A stretch of DNA of 64,000 bases, taken from Pedobacter gandavensis. GTDB lineage: Bacteria > Bacteroidota > Bacteroidia > Sphingobacteriales > Sphingobacteriaceae. Where the stretch lies: positions 992,001 through 1,056,000 of the forward strand of contig NZ_WNXC01000001.1 of assembly GCF_014172405.1 (NCBI RefSeq), given 5' to 3'. Made by a program: the position numbers and the translations under genes. Positions 8,321 to 17,217 of the stretch are shown one piece after another. The stretch's first letter is position 1. Each line of letters starts with the position of its first letter. The notes under the pieces were generated by a model. It was not told where the DNA came from. It worked only from the letters and a program-made list of their open reading frames with translations, and searched no databases.

Positions 8321-9219
8321 TATTCCAGTGATACCCTATCCCATTTGGCCAAATCAGCACCAATAGCATACGTACTTCGTAAAAATTCAAGTAGTTTATC
8401 TTCAGCGTTTGTTGCGTTTTGTACAGCGGAATATGGCAAAATGAATTCACCTAATTTAGGATGATAATAGGCCTCGTCCGGTTGAACTTTTGCTGTTTTA
8501 TATCCTTCCGGTTCTGGATACAGGTAACCATAAAATACGGCTTCTTTTAAATCTGCTCCACCTGTCCAAAATCCACAGCTGCTTACCTCCTTACAATAAG
8601 CATCCTCTGCAACCCAATTGGGCATACCAGGCACTCCCCCAGGATGTTTGGGTGCCTCAGAACCAGAGAAAAAGGACAATGCTAAATCAAAACTTCCCCA
8701 AAAGAAATGAATAGGGCTACACTTACCCTTAAATTCAGCTCTAAACTTCAAGAAAACAGCTTGTATGTGCAGCAAGGCCTTATGGAAAGCAATAACCTCC
8801 TCTTCCTCATAACTAGCATGGATGGTATCTAATTCAAAAGGAATTGGATGAAGTAGCTCTACAGGCGTAGCTTTAATCAACAGGTTGATTTTTAAGTCGT
8901 TTAACAACTTGAAAATTTTCTGGTAGAAATCAGCAACAGAGATTCCATGCAAGTCAAATTGCCTGACTTCCCCACTGCTGGTTGTAATTTTTAACAAATG
9001 GGCTATAAAATCAAAATCTATCTGAAAATCCAGGTCTTTATAGCGCATAGATTGCGTCGTTAAGCCAGTAGCTGTAACATGCAGCGTAATGTGCCAGGAA
9101 TGGTTTACCCAGGGCAGAACTGCAAGTTTTATTTTTCCTACAATCTGTGTCCATAGTTGTAAAGTTTCATAGGTAGAACTCCCCCTTTCATAAGAAAGTA
9201 TTGGCCATTTCTGTTCCAT
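8317..9219 (-). CDS. DUF5996 family protein
   Basis: A cytoplasmic-looking protein of 300 residues without signal peptide or membrane helix. Family-typical features are the start (WPILSYERGSSTYETLQLW), a central HFFWGSFDLALSFFSG segment, a PGMPNWVAEDAYCKEVSSCG stretch and an FYGYLYPEPEGY motif. The family is widespread in soil bacteria and its function is unknown; the regularly spaced aromatic and histidine residues suggest an enzyme, but no catalytic motif can be assigned. The 3' end overlaps the convergent zinc-finger gene by 4 bp. Confidence 0.8.
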   Translation of the reverse strand: MEQKWPILSYERGSSTYETLQLWTQIVGKIKLAVLPWVNHSWHITLHVTATGLTTQSMRYKDLDFQIDFDFIAHLLKITTSSGEVRQFDLHGISVADFYQKIFKLLNDLKINLLIKATPVELLHPIPFELDTIHASYEEEEVIAFHKALLHIQAVFLKFRAEFKGKCSPIHFFWGSFDLALSFFSGSEAPKHPGGVPGMPNWVAEDAYCKEVSSCGFWTGGADLKEAVFYGYLYPEPEGYKTAKVQPDEAYYHPKLGEFILPYSAVQNATNAEDKLLEFLRSTYAIGADLAKWDRVSLEY

Positions 9220-9237
9220 AATGTTCTATTTTACAAT

Positions 9238-9648
9238 TTAATAAGCTACTGGAGCCATTTTTCCTTTCACATTTTTACCTCCTTGAGCATTCATTGCTTT
9301 CAATTTGGTAAGCTGATCTGGCTTAAGTATAGATTGATATTCTTGCATACGGTAATCAGCGATAGCTTTTGATGCCTTTGGATCTTGTGGTTTAGTGAGC
9401 TTTAGTGCATCCTTACGTCGAATACACTCCGTATTAACCGCCAGAACCTTTGCATATTGGTTATCATCTAGGTTAAGCTTCTGCTTTAATTCTTTGGAAT
9501 AGGCAACCGCACGCTGCTCTGCAGATTGAGGGGCTGCCTGCATTTTTTTAGCAGGTTGTTGTTTTGATGTAGCCAGAGGAGCAGCTGTTTGGGCGGTAGC
9601 AGGTAATACTGCTGCCGCAAGGACGAAAGCCAAAAGGAAGTTTTTCAT
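9238..9648 (-). CDS. Small exported helical protein (Spy/CpxP-like LTxxQ style)
   Basis: 136 residues with a clear Sec signal peptide ending near TAQTAA. The mature part is helical and charged: EQRAVAYSKELKQKLNLDDN, then a repeat of similar pattern, YQSILKPDQLTKLKAM. The 'L-x2-(D/E)Q' spacing recalls Spy/CpxP-type periplasmic proteins, which are small chaperone-like helical proteins in the envelope stress response. Similarity is only at pattern level. The start is 18 bp from the DUF5996 stop, in the same direction, so co-transcription with it is possible. Confidence 0.65.
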   Translation of the reverse strand: MKNFLLAFVLAAAVLPATAQTAAPLATSKQQPAKKMQAAPQSAEQRAVAYSKELKQKLNLDDNQYAKVLAVNTECIRRKDALKLTKPQDPKASKAIADYRMQEYQSILKPDQLTKLKAMNAQGGKNVKGKMAPVAY

Positions 9649-9791
9649 AATGCTTTGTTTTTAAACAATATTGGTTCATAACAATCCAGAATTACAAAAA
9701 GTTTTTAGCGGGGTACGTATTAAGATTTCATATATTGGGTTTGATGTTTGACCAGCATCCCCTCTGAATTCAACTATCTAAAACCTAATCT

Positions 9792-10022
9792 ATGAAGATA
9801 TTTTTTGGAATTTTTGTCTTAGTCTTTGTCATTTCGAATGCCATAGGTTTCCCTAAGCCCTTTTTTAAACTGACAACTACAAATGCTGATTTGGGTAAAG
9901 CAGAAATCTATTCGTTTGTGTTGGAATCAATGCTGATCAATTTAACCTTTTGTCTATTGCTTGCTTTAGTTTTAACAAAACTATGGCTTATTCGTAAAAA
10001 GTCATTAGGGATAAAAAATTAA
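9792..10022 (+). CDS. Small membrane protein of unknown function
   Basis: 76 residues with two hydrophobic helices, about residues 2-20 (IFFGIFVLVFVISNAIGFP) and 48-66 (MLINLTFCLLLALVLTKLWL), and a basic end. The loop between them is probably periplasmic. No family was recognised. It is a single-gene unit bounded downstream by a strong hairpin. Confidence 0.55.
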   Translation: MKIFFGIFVLVFVISNAIGFPKPFFKLTTTNADLGKAEIYSFVLESMLINLTFCLLLALVLTKLWLIRKKSLGIKN

Positions 10023-10032
10023 CAAATAATAT

Positions 10033-10071
10033 AACACTGCCCCAAAATTTCCTGAATTTTGGGGCAGTGTT
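10033..10071. terminator. Strong bidirectional terminator between convergent genes
   Basis: A perfect 17-bp inverted repeat: AACACTGCCCCAAAATT (10033-10049), a 5-nt loop, AATTTTGGGGCAGTGTT (10055-10071). The G/C core is flanked by A/T on both sides, so both the upstream plus-strand gene and the downstream minus-strand gene can use it. Confidence 0.85.
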
Positions 10072-10088
10072 AATTACAACTATCCTGA

Positions 10089-11249
10089 CTATTTAGGAAC
10101 AGTCCAGAATAGATTAGGATTGTTTGTTTTGTAGTTTATAAGTTTCACCCCCTTCTCTTGAACAATCGTCTCCTTCTTTTGTGGCGCTTGAACCAGACCA
10201 TCTAAGGGTAGCAATTCGACATAAGTTATTTCCTTTCCGCTGGTTAGAGTTTCCGTATCATATTGGCTTACCAATGGAGTTTCCAGGCGATAAAGATTCT
10301 TTGCCATATAGGTTTGCAGGTAGGCCTCTTTGGTCTGCAATGATGACCGATTCCAGTTCGCATCGGCATTAAGCACCAATGGCATGCCTTTAATCAAACG
10401 TTCTCTCACTTCTTGTATGCCCAGAAGCCCCCCCTTTTCATCCATCACATAAGCATCAAATGTAGGATCGATCCATATCCACTTTTTCAAATCTTTGATG
10501 TACACCATATTGATCACATGGCAGTCGTCAAATTTTGTTTCTTTTGGCATACAGGTAATGTATCTGGATGTTATGCCCATAGATAGATAACATTCGTTTA
10601 GTATGGTGGCCAGCATCCTGCAGTTTACCCCACGGTTTTCTTGCTTGCAAACCTTAATGAGTTCAATCGCATTTTTTAATGTCGGATTGTTACTACTACC
10701 ATCATGTCTGACAAGATTATGTACCCAATGCAAAAGGTTAAATACTTTCGAAAGCTCATTTCCTTTACCTGCAACAGAATCCAAATTAAGATCCTTCCTA
10801 ATCCGAACAAGGTTAGGATCATCCATTGCCTGATAACTGAAGACAGGGATTTCACGCTGATCTGAAAAACTGTATTTTTCAGCTTTGCGAAGGGTATCCA
10901 GATAAGCAGGTTGTGTTCTTCTAGGTGCTTTTGCATCATATTTCACTTGTGTTCTCGCAGTATCCTTTCCATTAACCAAGATGATAAAATTATATTCCCC
11001 TACTTTCGGGTCAACTTTGAATGAAATTGATTCGAGATCAGTGTAAAAGGTCACTTTTTTTGCATCAGTATTATAAACGTCCAATTTTTCATTTGGCGTA
11101 ACCGTCCAGGCATTTTTTCGGACAGGATTATTGTCGTCTTTAATATCCACTTGCAAGGAACTTGCTTTGATAATGGGTACTTTCTTTTGGGCTAAGGCTA
11201 TGTTTACCACAAAAGGCAGTAGTAAAATGGTGGAGAGTTTGATTTTCAT
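10089..11249 (-). CDS. Secreted transglutaminase-like (papain-fold) protein
   Basis: A protein of 386 residues with an N-terminal signal peptide (cleavage near ALA-Q). The middle part carries the transglutaminase-core triad: C210 in GVNCRMLATIL, H244 in DCHVINMVY and D261 in WIWIDPTFDAY, preceded by the usual helix LLHWVHNLVRHDG. Bacterial members are proteases or peptide hydrolases as often as cross-linking enzymes, so the activity is not decided. The N-terminal 110 residues look like a beta-sandwich. It is 111 bp from the sulfatase gene on the same strand and ends at the 10033-10071 hairpin. Confidence 0.82.
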   Translation of the reverse strand: MKIKLSTILLLPFVVNIALAQKKVPIIKASSLQVDIKDDNNPVRKNAWTVTPNEKLDVYNTDAKKVTFYTDLESISFKVDPKVGEYNFIILVNGKDTARTQVKYDAKAPRRTQPAYLDTLRKAEKYSFSDQREIPVFSYQAMDDPNLVRIRKDLNLDSVAGKGNELSKVFNLLHWVHNLVRHDGSSNNPTLKNAIELIKVCKQENRGVNCRMLATILNECYLSMGITSRYITCMPKETKFDDCHVINMVYIKDLKKWIWIDPTFDAYVMDEKGGLLGIQEVRERLIKGMPLVLNADANWNRSSLQTKEAYLQTYMAKNLYRLETPLVSQYDTETLTSGKEITYVELLPLDGLVQAPQKKETIVQEKGVKLINYKTNNPNLFWTVPK

Positions 11250-11360
11250 ATTGGTTGATTCAAAAATTAAGGTAACGGTTATTCAGTACATAAGACGTTA
11301 TCTTTTTAGAGAACGTTGCATGAATAGATAATTACTTTACCAGAAGCCAAAGCCAATTTA

Positions 11361-12929
11361 TTAAAATGAACTATCCAAAATCGCCTTCATTTCCGGTCTT
11401 CCGGAATCATCATCACCAGTCAACTCCTTCTGCTTCAACAACTCCTTTTTCATCGCAGCAATCCGCTGTTTATAAGCTGGATCATGGAATGCATTGCGCA
11501 ACTCTTTTGGGTCTTTTAAAAGGTCATAAAACTCCCAAGCTGCTGGCGTAGCCACATTCGAAGCATCCTTCATTCCAAGGCCTTGCCCGTAATAAAAAAT
11601 CAATTTATACCGTTGATCTCTAATTCCAAAATGTGCTGGTCTATCTTTACTATGCTCCCAATAACGGTAGTACATAGATTTACGCCATGATTTGGCTGTT
11701 TTTCCTTTTAAATTATTCCTAAAGCTCTCCCCTTGTATGAAATCAGGCTTTTTAATCCCTGCATAATCTGCAAAAAGTGCGGCAAAATCTATATTTAAAA
11801 TGATATCATTTATACGGGTACCGCCTTTAATTTCTTTGGGGTAACAGATCACAAAAGGCATTCTTGAAGACTCTTCATACATCATTCTTTTATCAAAAAA
11901 GCCATGCTCCCCCAAAAAGTAACCTTGATCTGAAGTATAAATCACAACGGTATTTTCGGCTAAGCCATTGCGCTTCAAATAATCCAGCAGCCGCCCGATA
12001 TTGTCATCAATCGCAGCAGCACATCTCAGGTAATCTTTCACAAACTTCTGGTAGATTTTCTTACGGGCTTGAATACTATCCAGGCCATTGATGCTAAAAG
12101 GCATTCCCGGATAAGTAGTCCAATATCCTTTTGGGTTCTTCTGATATTGCGCCCACCGACTTTCCAGATCTTCTAAATCCTGCCCTTTAAAGCTCCGCCC
12201 ATTAGTCTCCGGACCAAAATCGAGTATAGATACCGGCTCAGGTAGCGTCTGCCCTGCATATAAATCATTGTACCGTTCCGGATACTCCCAAGGCTCATGT
12301 GTAGCCTTAAAATGAGTCATCATAAAGAATGGTTTGTTTTTATCACGCTGCTCCAACCAATCTATAGAATAATCGGTAACCAGATCCGTATTGTAACCTT
12401 TGTGCACTACACCAGCCTTTTGCCCATCATCCTTCCAATCTAGCTCAGTCTTAAATGTCGGATTAAAATACACCCCTTGATCGTCCATGACCATGAAATG
12501 ATCAAAGCCTGTTGGCTGTTTCTTCAAGTGCCACTTCCCGATTAAAGCAGTCTGATAACCGGCCCCTTGCAAAACCTTTGCAATATTTGGATGTTCCGGA
12601 CTTAAAGCATCGCCCAAGGTATACACGTTGTTTTTCTGACTGTATTGCCCGGTCATGATCGTCGCCCTACTTGGTACACATATGGAATTGGTACAAAAAG
12701 CATTATTCAAAACTGCCCCTTCAGCCGCCAGTCTTTTGATGTTTTTATTGACCACATAATCTTTCAATACGCCACCGTAAATACCCCAGGATTGAGCGGT
12801 ATGGTCATCGGCCATAATGAAAATGACATTAGGTTTTACGTCAGGTTTAGCTCCTTTATTTTGAGCAAAGGAAGCACAGGAAGCAAGGAAAAAAGCGGCA
12901 AACAGGAAGTCTTTTTTAAAGCAATTCAT
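11361..12929 (-). CDS. Secreted arylsulfatase-type sulfatase
   Basis: A protein of 522 residues. A signal peptide ends near FAQ, then the N-terminal metal-binding pair is in NVIFIMADDHTAQ (D41, D42). The catalytic motif is C84-V-P-S-R, a Cys-type sulfatase signature in which the cysteine becomes formylglycine; ATIMTG follows, as in S1 sulfatases. Further blocks are IGKWHLKK, TSDQGYFLGEHG and FDKRMMYEESSRMPF. Such enzymes remove sulfate esters from glycans in the periplasm. A maturase is needed; the SUMF1-domain protein at 40843-41562 does not look like an active one. No SusC/SusD pair is adjacent, so the substrate is open. Confidence 0.9.
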   Translation of the reverse strand: MNCFKKDFLFAAFFLASCASFAQNKGAKPDVKPNVIFIMADDHTAQSWGIYGGVLKDYVVNKNIKRLAAEGAVLNNAFCTNSICVPSRATIMTGQYSQKNNVYTLGDALSPEHPNIAKVLQGAGYQTALIGKWHLKKQPTGFDHFMVMDDQGVYFNPTFKTELDWKDDGQKAGVVHKGYNTDLVTDYSIDWLEQRDKNKPFFMMTHFKATHEPWEYPERYNDLYAGQTLPEPVSILDFGPETNGRSFKGQDLEDLESRWAQYQKNPKGYWTTYPGMPFSINGLDSIQARKKIYQKFVKDYLRCAAAIDDNIGRLLDYLKRNGLAENTVVIYTSDQGYFLGEHGFFDKRMMYEESSRMPFVICYPKEIKGGTRINDIILNIDFAALFADYAGIKKPDFIQGESFRNNLKGKTAKSWRKSMYYRYWEHSKDRPAHFGIRDQRYKLIFYYGQGLGMKDASNVATPAAWEFYDLLKDPKELRNAFHDPAYKQRIAAMKKELLKQKELTGDDDSGRPEMKAILDSSF

Positions 12930-13034
12930 AAACGGTTATTTTTGATTTTTACCAGGTGTAAGATACAAATCGGCTTAAATAATCCAGATACACTAAAACG
13001 TTATTTATCACCAGAGGTGCATCATTTTGAATTC

Positions 13035-13069
13035 AAAAAAAATGAGCCCGATACAAGATCGGACTCATT
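13035..13069 (-). terminator. Intrinsic terminator of the Oar-like receptor gene
   Basis: Arms AATGAGCCCGAT (13041-13052) and ATCGGACTCATT (13058-13069) pair with one mismatch around a 5-nt loop. On the minus strand the stem is followed by a T-run (complement of the A-run at 13035-13042). It lies about 40 bp past the stop of the receptor gene. Confidence 0.75.
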
Positions 13070-13110
13070 CCTCATTGATATAAACCTTTAAGTAAAGCGA
13101 ACTTCAGCGC

Positions 13111-16100
13111 TTAAAATCCATACCTCAACCCGATTTGAAATTGGTAAGGATTTCCGGAAGGATTCACAATACCAGAATTATTCACCTTGTAATTGAATGA
13201 TTTTGTTGCCGAATCATAGTTTGGAACTGCAGGGATTTCTGGGCTTGTAGCCGTAGCCTCTACTTTAGCACGTCCGTTTAAAGCATATAATGACTGATTT
13301 CCTAAAGACTCATTTACACCCCATGTTTTCTTCAGTAAATTGGCAAAATTGAAGATATCGCAAGAAACATCGATATGATGTGTTTTATAGACTTTAAATT
13401 TCTTACTTACCCTTACGTCAACTACGCCGAAGAAATCATTGACACCACCATTACGCTGAGCGATTTTTCCGGAATAATCAATGATGTAATCTTTTAAGCT
13501 TTGGCTGGCAAGTGGGTTATCTAAAATCGCTTGTAAACCTGTGCGAACATTTTGAGGAACTGAAGGGTTGTTTCTGTCGAAAACAAAAGCCAAATCATTG
13601 GTGGCTACAAAATCACCATTGTTGTTTGTGCCAGACAATAGACTATAACGTGTACCACCAATTCCTGAATAACGAACACCAACGGTAACCCCATAAAAAG
13701 TTGGCAGTGTACCATAAATTACAAGCTTATTTCTAAACTGTCCATCAGAATAAGTCATATGACTTAAATCTCTTGGATCATCTTTAACTGGCAGTGATAA
13801 AGTTGCAGAGTTTGCGACGTTACCATTATAAGAGGTATTGTCTTTTGTATCATTCCAGGTATAACTTGCAGATATTTCACCGTCTTTGAAGTATCTCCAT
13901 GTGGCATCAAGAACTACCGCAAACTGGTTCACTTTACCTTCGCTGTTTAGCTCCAATACGCGGCCAAATTTATTGCTGATACGGCCTAGCTTCCAATCTG
14001 GGGTACCATTACTTGGCATCTCAGGTACAAAAACCCCGCGATTATCTTCATTAGGTAAAGTAAAGAATGGTTTCGCGACCATATTTCTGTCTACATACAT
14101 ATAGTTATGGCGACCTAAACTTGCATAACCGGTGATGCCTACTTTCAGCCCATCCGTAATCAACTTACTATAAGATAAGTTGGCTTTATAAACCACCGGG
14201 ATTTTAGCATCTTTCCCATAGGTATTGATTGTTGGCAATTGCAAATTCGATAAGGTTGGCGCAGAAGCTGTTCCGTTTCTGTACCCAATAAAATCAGGCC
14301 TGGGAACATTTTCGTTGATTACATCCACCGTTGCTAAATGTTTACCATCAAAAGTTAGGTTATTAATGGTCACATAATTGTTCACATCAGAACCAAATAT
14401 CCCTGCTCCGAAACGCAGAAAATCAGTTCTGTTTTCGTTGATATCCCAGTTGAATTGAATTCTTGGTTGAATTAAGAATTGTTTCAGCTTATGGTCTGTT
14501 CTTACACCCAGCTCATCAAATAAAGTTTGGTTCAATGGTGAAGTTGGATAGGCGCTGTAGTCCAATCGCAAGCCTCCAACAAAATCCAGACCGCGTGCTA
14601 GTTTGGTTTGCATCTGACCATATACAGCAGTATTCCAGATCCCCGCTTTTACCGTTGGGTCTTCAACCAAAGGTACTTCACGATAATACCTGTTGGGAAG
14701 CAAGTTTCTAAAATTCTGCATAGAGGTACCTGCAGTTGTATTGGTATACTCAAATCTTCCGTTCACTTCACTACCATAAAGTGATTTTGCATGCGTATAC
14801 ATTACATCAAAACCGAAAGTATACTTCACTTTATCTGTATTGTAATACAAGTTATCAACCAATTGGAATACATTATTGGTAAAGCCCTCCTGTCCAAAAC
14901 GGTGACCACCGATTTGAATTGCCGTGTTTGCGCTGGTACCATCTGAAAGTACAGAGGCTAAGTTTCCAACAACTGCCCTTGGAATAGAAAAACCAAGCTG
15001 ATCATTTTGGGTACTGGCCTGGTAAGTATACAAATGTTGTGCTTTCAACTCATTGGTAACCTTGCTGCTAATCGTAGAACGTAAAGTGGCCAATAAACTG
15101 TTGTCTACGTTTTTATCATTACCATAACTCTCGAAAAAGTTAATCGCCGTATTGTCTGCTAAACCCAAAGGATTCCTGTCGTTGGTATAGTTGTCACGAA
15201 TGGTTAATAAGTTTCCTTCATTAATTTGCCAGTCTAAACGGGCAAAAGCAGCATCAGAACCACGAGTTCTGTCAAAAGTGCCATACTGTGGCGTATTTGC
15301 GACGCCATATTTAGAACGTGCAACATCCAAAAACTCAGACAGTGTCGCATTGGTAATTCTAAACCTCGCCTCGTCTGCAGGACCATTGATATCTGCAATA
15401 ATTAAAGGTCTTGAGTCTTTCTGATGATCTAAGCCTACAAAATAATGCAACTTATCCTTAATAATTGGCCCACCTAAAGTAAATCCGTATTGGTAAGTAG
15501 AGAAGTCATTCTTACGTTTAACACCTCTGATATCATAAGGACTCGATAACCAATCGGCCCTTCCATACATGAACGCACTACCGGTAACTGTGTTTGTTCC
15601 AGATTTCGTTACCGCGGTAACCGTACCTCCACCAGCTCTACCTAAAGTTACATCGTATTGATTGGTAACGACTTTAAATTCACGAACCGCCTCAATTGAT
15701 ATCGAGTAAGGTGCACCACTACGACTGGTTGTACTACCTGAAGAAGTTGGATTTTTGGCACTCATTCCATCAATGGTATAATTGGTGGAGGAAGCCAATT
15801 GTCCGGCAATACTACCTCCACGACTTAAAGGGGATAAATCCATTAAATTGGAAAAATTACGCCCATTTACTGGCAATTGGTTCATCGTTTTAGCTGATAT
15901 TTCTGTGGAAGCGCCAAAATTCTGAACCTTGTTTTTCAGGCCTGAGGCCACCACGTTAACCGCCTGTAAATTTTGTGAGGCCTCCTGCATTTCAATCGGC
16001 ACTCTTGCAGCATCACCAAAATTCAAGGCTGCGAGTGTTCTGGTTTGTTCACCAAAGCCCATAAACGTAGCCTTTATTGAATATGGGCCACCCAATGGAA

Positions 16101-16314
16101 GCTCCTTAAAGGTGTATTCTCCTTTAGCATTGGTTGCTGTTCTACTTGTAAAACCTGTTGAGTTGTTCCTCACTTGTACAGAAGCACCTGGAATTGGCTT
16201 CTTTTGTTGATCTGTAACGGTACCGAATATAGATGCTTGTGTTGTTTGTGCGAAAAGCGGGATCTTAATACAAAAACATAGCAATAGTACTCCAAATAGT
16301 AATTTTTTTACCAT
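13111..16314 (-). CDS. Oar-like TonB-dependent outer-membrane receptor
   Basis: A protein of 1067 residues. A signal peptide is followed by a carboxypeptidase-regulatory-like domain (about 27-115, with IFGTVTDQQKKPIPGASVQV and GEYTFKELPLGG). A plug domain comes next (NQLPVNGRNFSNLMDLSPLS, then SIEAVREFKVVTNQYDVTLG and GGTVTAVTKSGTNTVTGSAF), then a long beta-barrel ending in an aromatic strand, QFQIGLRYGF. This is the Oar type known from Myxococcus and many Bacteroidota, taking in proteins, peptides or other large substrates with TonB energy. It stands alone with its own terminator, so the ligand cannot be deduced. Confidence 0.92.
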   Translation of the reverse strand: MVKKLLFGVLLLCFCIKIPLFAQTTQASIFGTVTDQQKKPIPGASVQVRNNSTGFTSRTATNAKGEYTFKELPLGGPYSIKATFMGFGEQTRTLAALNFGDAARVPIEMQEASQNLQAVNVVASGLKNKVQNFGASTEISAKTMNQLPVNGRNFSNLMDLSPLSRGGSIAGQLASSTNYTIDGMSAKNPTSSGSTTSRSGAPYSISIEAVREFKVVTNQYDVTLGRAGGGTVTAVTKSGTNTVTGSAFMYGRADWLSSPYDIRGVKRKNDFSTYQYGFTLGGPIIKDKLHYFVGLDHQKDSRPLIIADINGPADEARFRITNATLSEFLDVARSKYGVANTPQYGTFDRTRGSDAAFARLDWQINEGNLLTIRDNYTNDRNPLGLADNTAINFFESYGNDKNVDNSLLATLRSTISSKVTNELKAQHLYTYQASTQNDQLGFSIPRAVVGNLASVLSDGTSANTAIQIGGHRFGQEGFTNNVFQLVDNLYYNTDKVKYTFGFDVMYTHAKSLYGSEVNGRFEYTNTTAGTSMQNFRNLLPNRYYREVPLVEDPTVKAGIWNTAVYGQMQTKLARGLDFVGGLRLDYSAYPTSPLNQTLFDELGVRTDHKLKQFLIQPRIQFNWDINENRTDFLRFGAGIFGSDVNNYVTINNLTFDGKHLATVDVINENVPRPDFIGYRNGTASAPTLSNLQLPTINTYGKDAKIPVVYKANLSYSKLITDGLKVGITGYASLGRHNYMYVDRNMVAKPFFTLPNEDNRGVFVPEMPSNGTPDWKLGRISNKFGRVLELNSEGKVNQFAVVLDATWRYFKDGEISASYTWNDTKDNTSYNGNVANSATLSLPVKDDPRDLSHMTYSDGQFRNKLVIYGTLPTFYGVTVGVRYSGIGGTRYSLLSGTNNNGDFVATNDLAFVFDRNNPSVPQNVRTGLQAILDNPLASQSLKDYIIDYSGKIAQRNGGVNDFFGVVDVRVSKKFKVYKTHHIDVSCDIFNFANLLKKTWGVNESLGNQSLYALNGRAKVEATATSPEIPAVPNYDSATKSFNYKVNNSGIVNPSGNPYQFQIGLRYGF

Positions 16315-16486
16315 AATATTTTTAAGATTTTTATGGTACGAAGGTGTTATACAGATATTAATTGAAGGGTATTTTTAGATCAATAGATGATTATGAATTA
16401 AGAGATTTTATAACTAAATGTTAAAATAAGCAACATATTTTGTATAATCATTTGTAGGATGAATACATCCATAGCATTGAAATATT

Positions 16487-16494
16487 TACTTTTG
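16487..16494 (+). promoter_or_regulatory. Candidate -7 box TACTTTTG upstream of the LOG-family gene
   Basis: An exact match to the Bacteroidota -7 consensus TAnnTTTG, about 42 bp before the ATG. No good -33 TTG is present at the usual spacing, which lowers confidence. Confidence 0.4.
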
Positions 16495-16535
16495 GAGCAT
16501 ATTGACCCTATGCTGAAACATAAATTTAAAAATGG

Positions 16536-17117
16536 ATGAAAAGGATAACTGTATTTTGTGGTTCTAGCTTTGGAACTGAAAAGGAATATGAAGCACAAGC
16601 TTATTTATTGGGAAAAACCTTAGCGGAAAGAAATATTGGCCTGGTGTATGGCGGAGCAGATGTTGGATTAATGGGTGCTGTTGCAAATGGAGTAATCGAT
16701 AATAAAGGAGAAGCAATTGGTGTTTTGCCTCAGTTTTTGCAGAAAAAGGAAATTGCTCATGCCCGATTAACAGAATTAATTGTGGTGGAAACCATGCATG
16801 AGCGAAAAACCAAAATGAACGACCTTTCTGACGGGGTAATCACTTTACCCGGAGGATTTGGGACTTTAGAAGAGTTTTTTGAAATGCTAACCTGGGCACA
16901 GCTTGGCCTGCATAAAAAACCAATTGGGATTCTAAACATCAACGGTTTTTATAATGAACTTCTGGCTTTAGTGGAGACCATGGTAAAAAAAGGTTTCCTA
17001 AAATCAGAAAACAAGAATATGCTGCTAACCAGTGATCACATTGACGATCTATTGAACAAAATGGCAAGTTATGAAGCGCCAACTGTTGGCAAATGGATAT
17101 CAAAATCAGAAGTATAG
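16536..17117 (+). CDS. LOG family protein (cytokinin riboside 5'-monophosphate phosphoribohydrolase type)
   Basis: A protein of 193 residues, the full LOG length. A Rossmann-type start (ITVFCGSSFG) is followed by LVYGGADVGLMGAVANG, the paired residues R90 and K91 in ETMHERK, and the signature P105-GGFGT-L-E-E113. LOG proteins cleave the N-glycosidic bond of (cytokinin) nucleoside 5'-monophosphates, releasing the base and ribose 5-phosphate. In bacteria the natural substrate is often AMP or an unknown nucleotide. It is transcribed alone, convergent with the hybrid two-component gene. Confidence 0.9.
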   Translation: MKRITVFCGSSFGTEKEYEAQAYLLGKTLAERNIGLVYGGADVGLMGAVANGVIDNKGEAIGVLPQFLQKKEIAHARLTELIVVETMHERKTKMNDLSDGVITLPGGFGTLEEFFEMLTWAQLGLHKKPIGILNINGFYNELLALVETMVKKGFLKSENKNMLLTSDHIDDLLNKMASYEAPTVGKWISKSEV

Positions 17118-17217
17118 CATTAAAAATCAATGATCCAGTATCCCCAGCCAGGCAAAAGGAGAATACCGATCGGCAATGCAAGCATCCATAATTAAGCCGA
17201 GGTTGGAAGGCAACATC

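Noticed and set aside
12645..13091. Plus-strand open frame of 148 codons across the start of the sulfatase gene
   Set aside because: It is antisense to the sulfatase, has no family features, and its last part runs through the receptor terminator hairpin.
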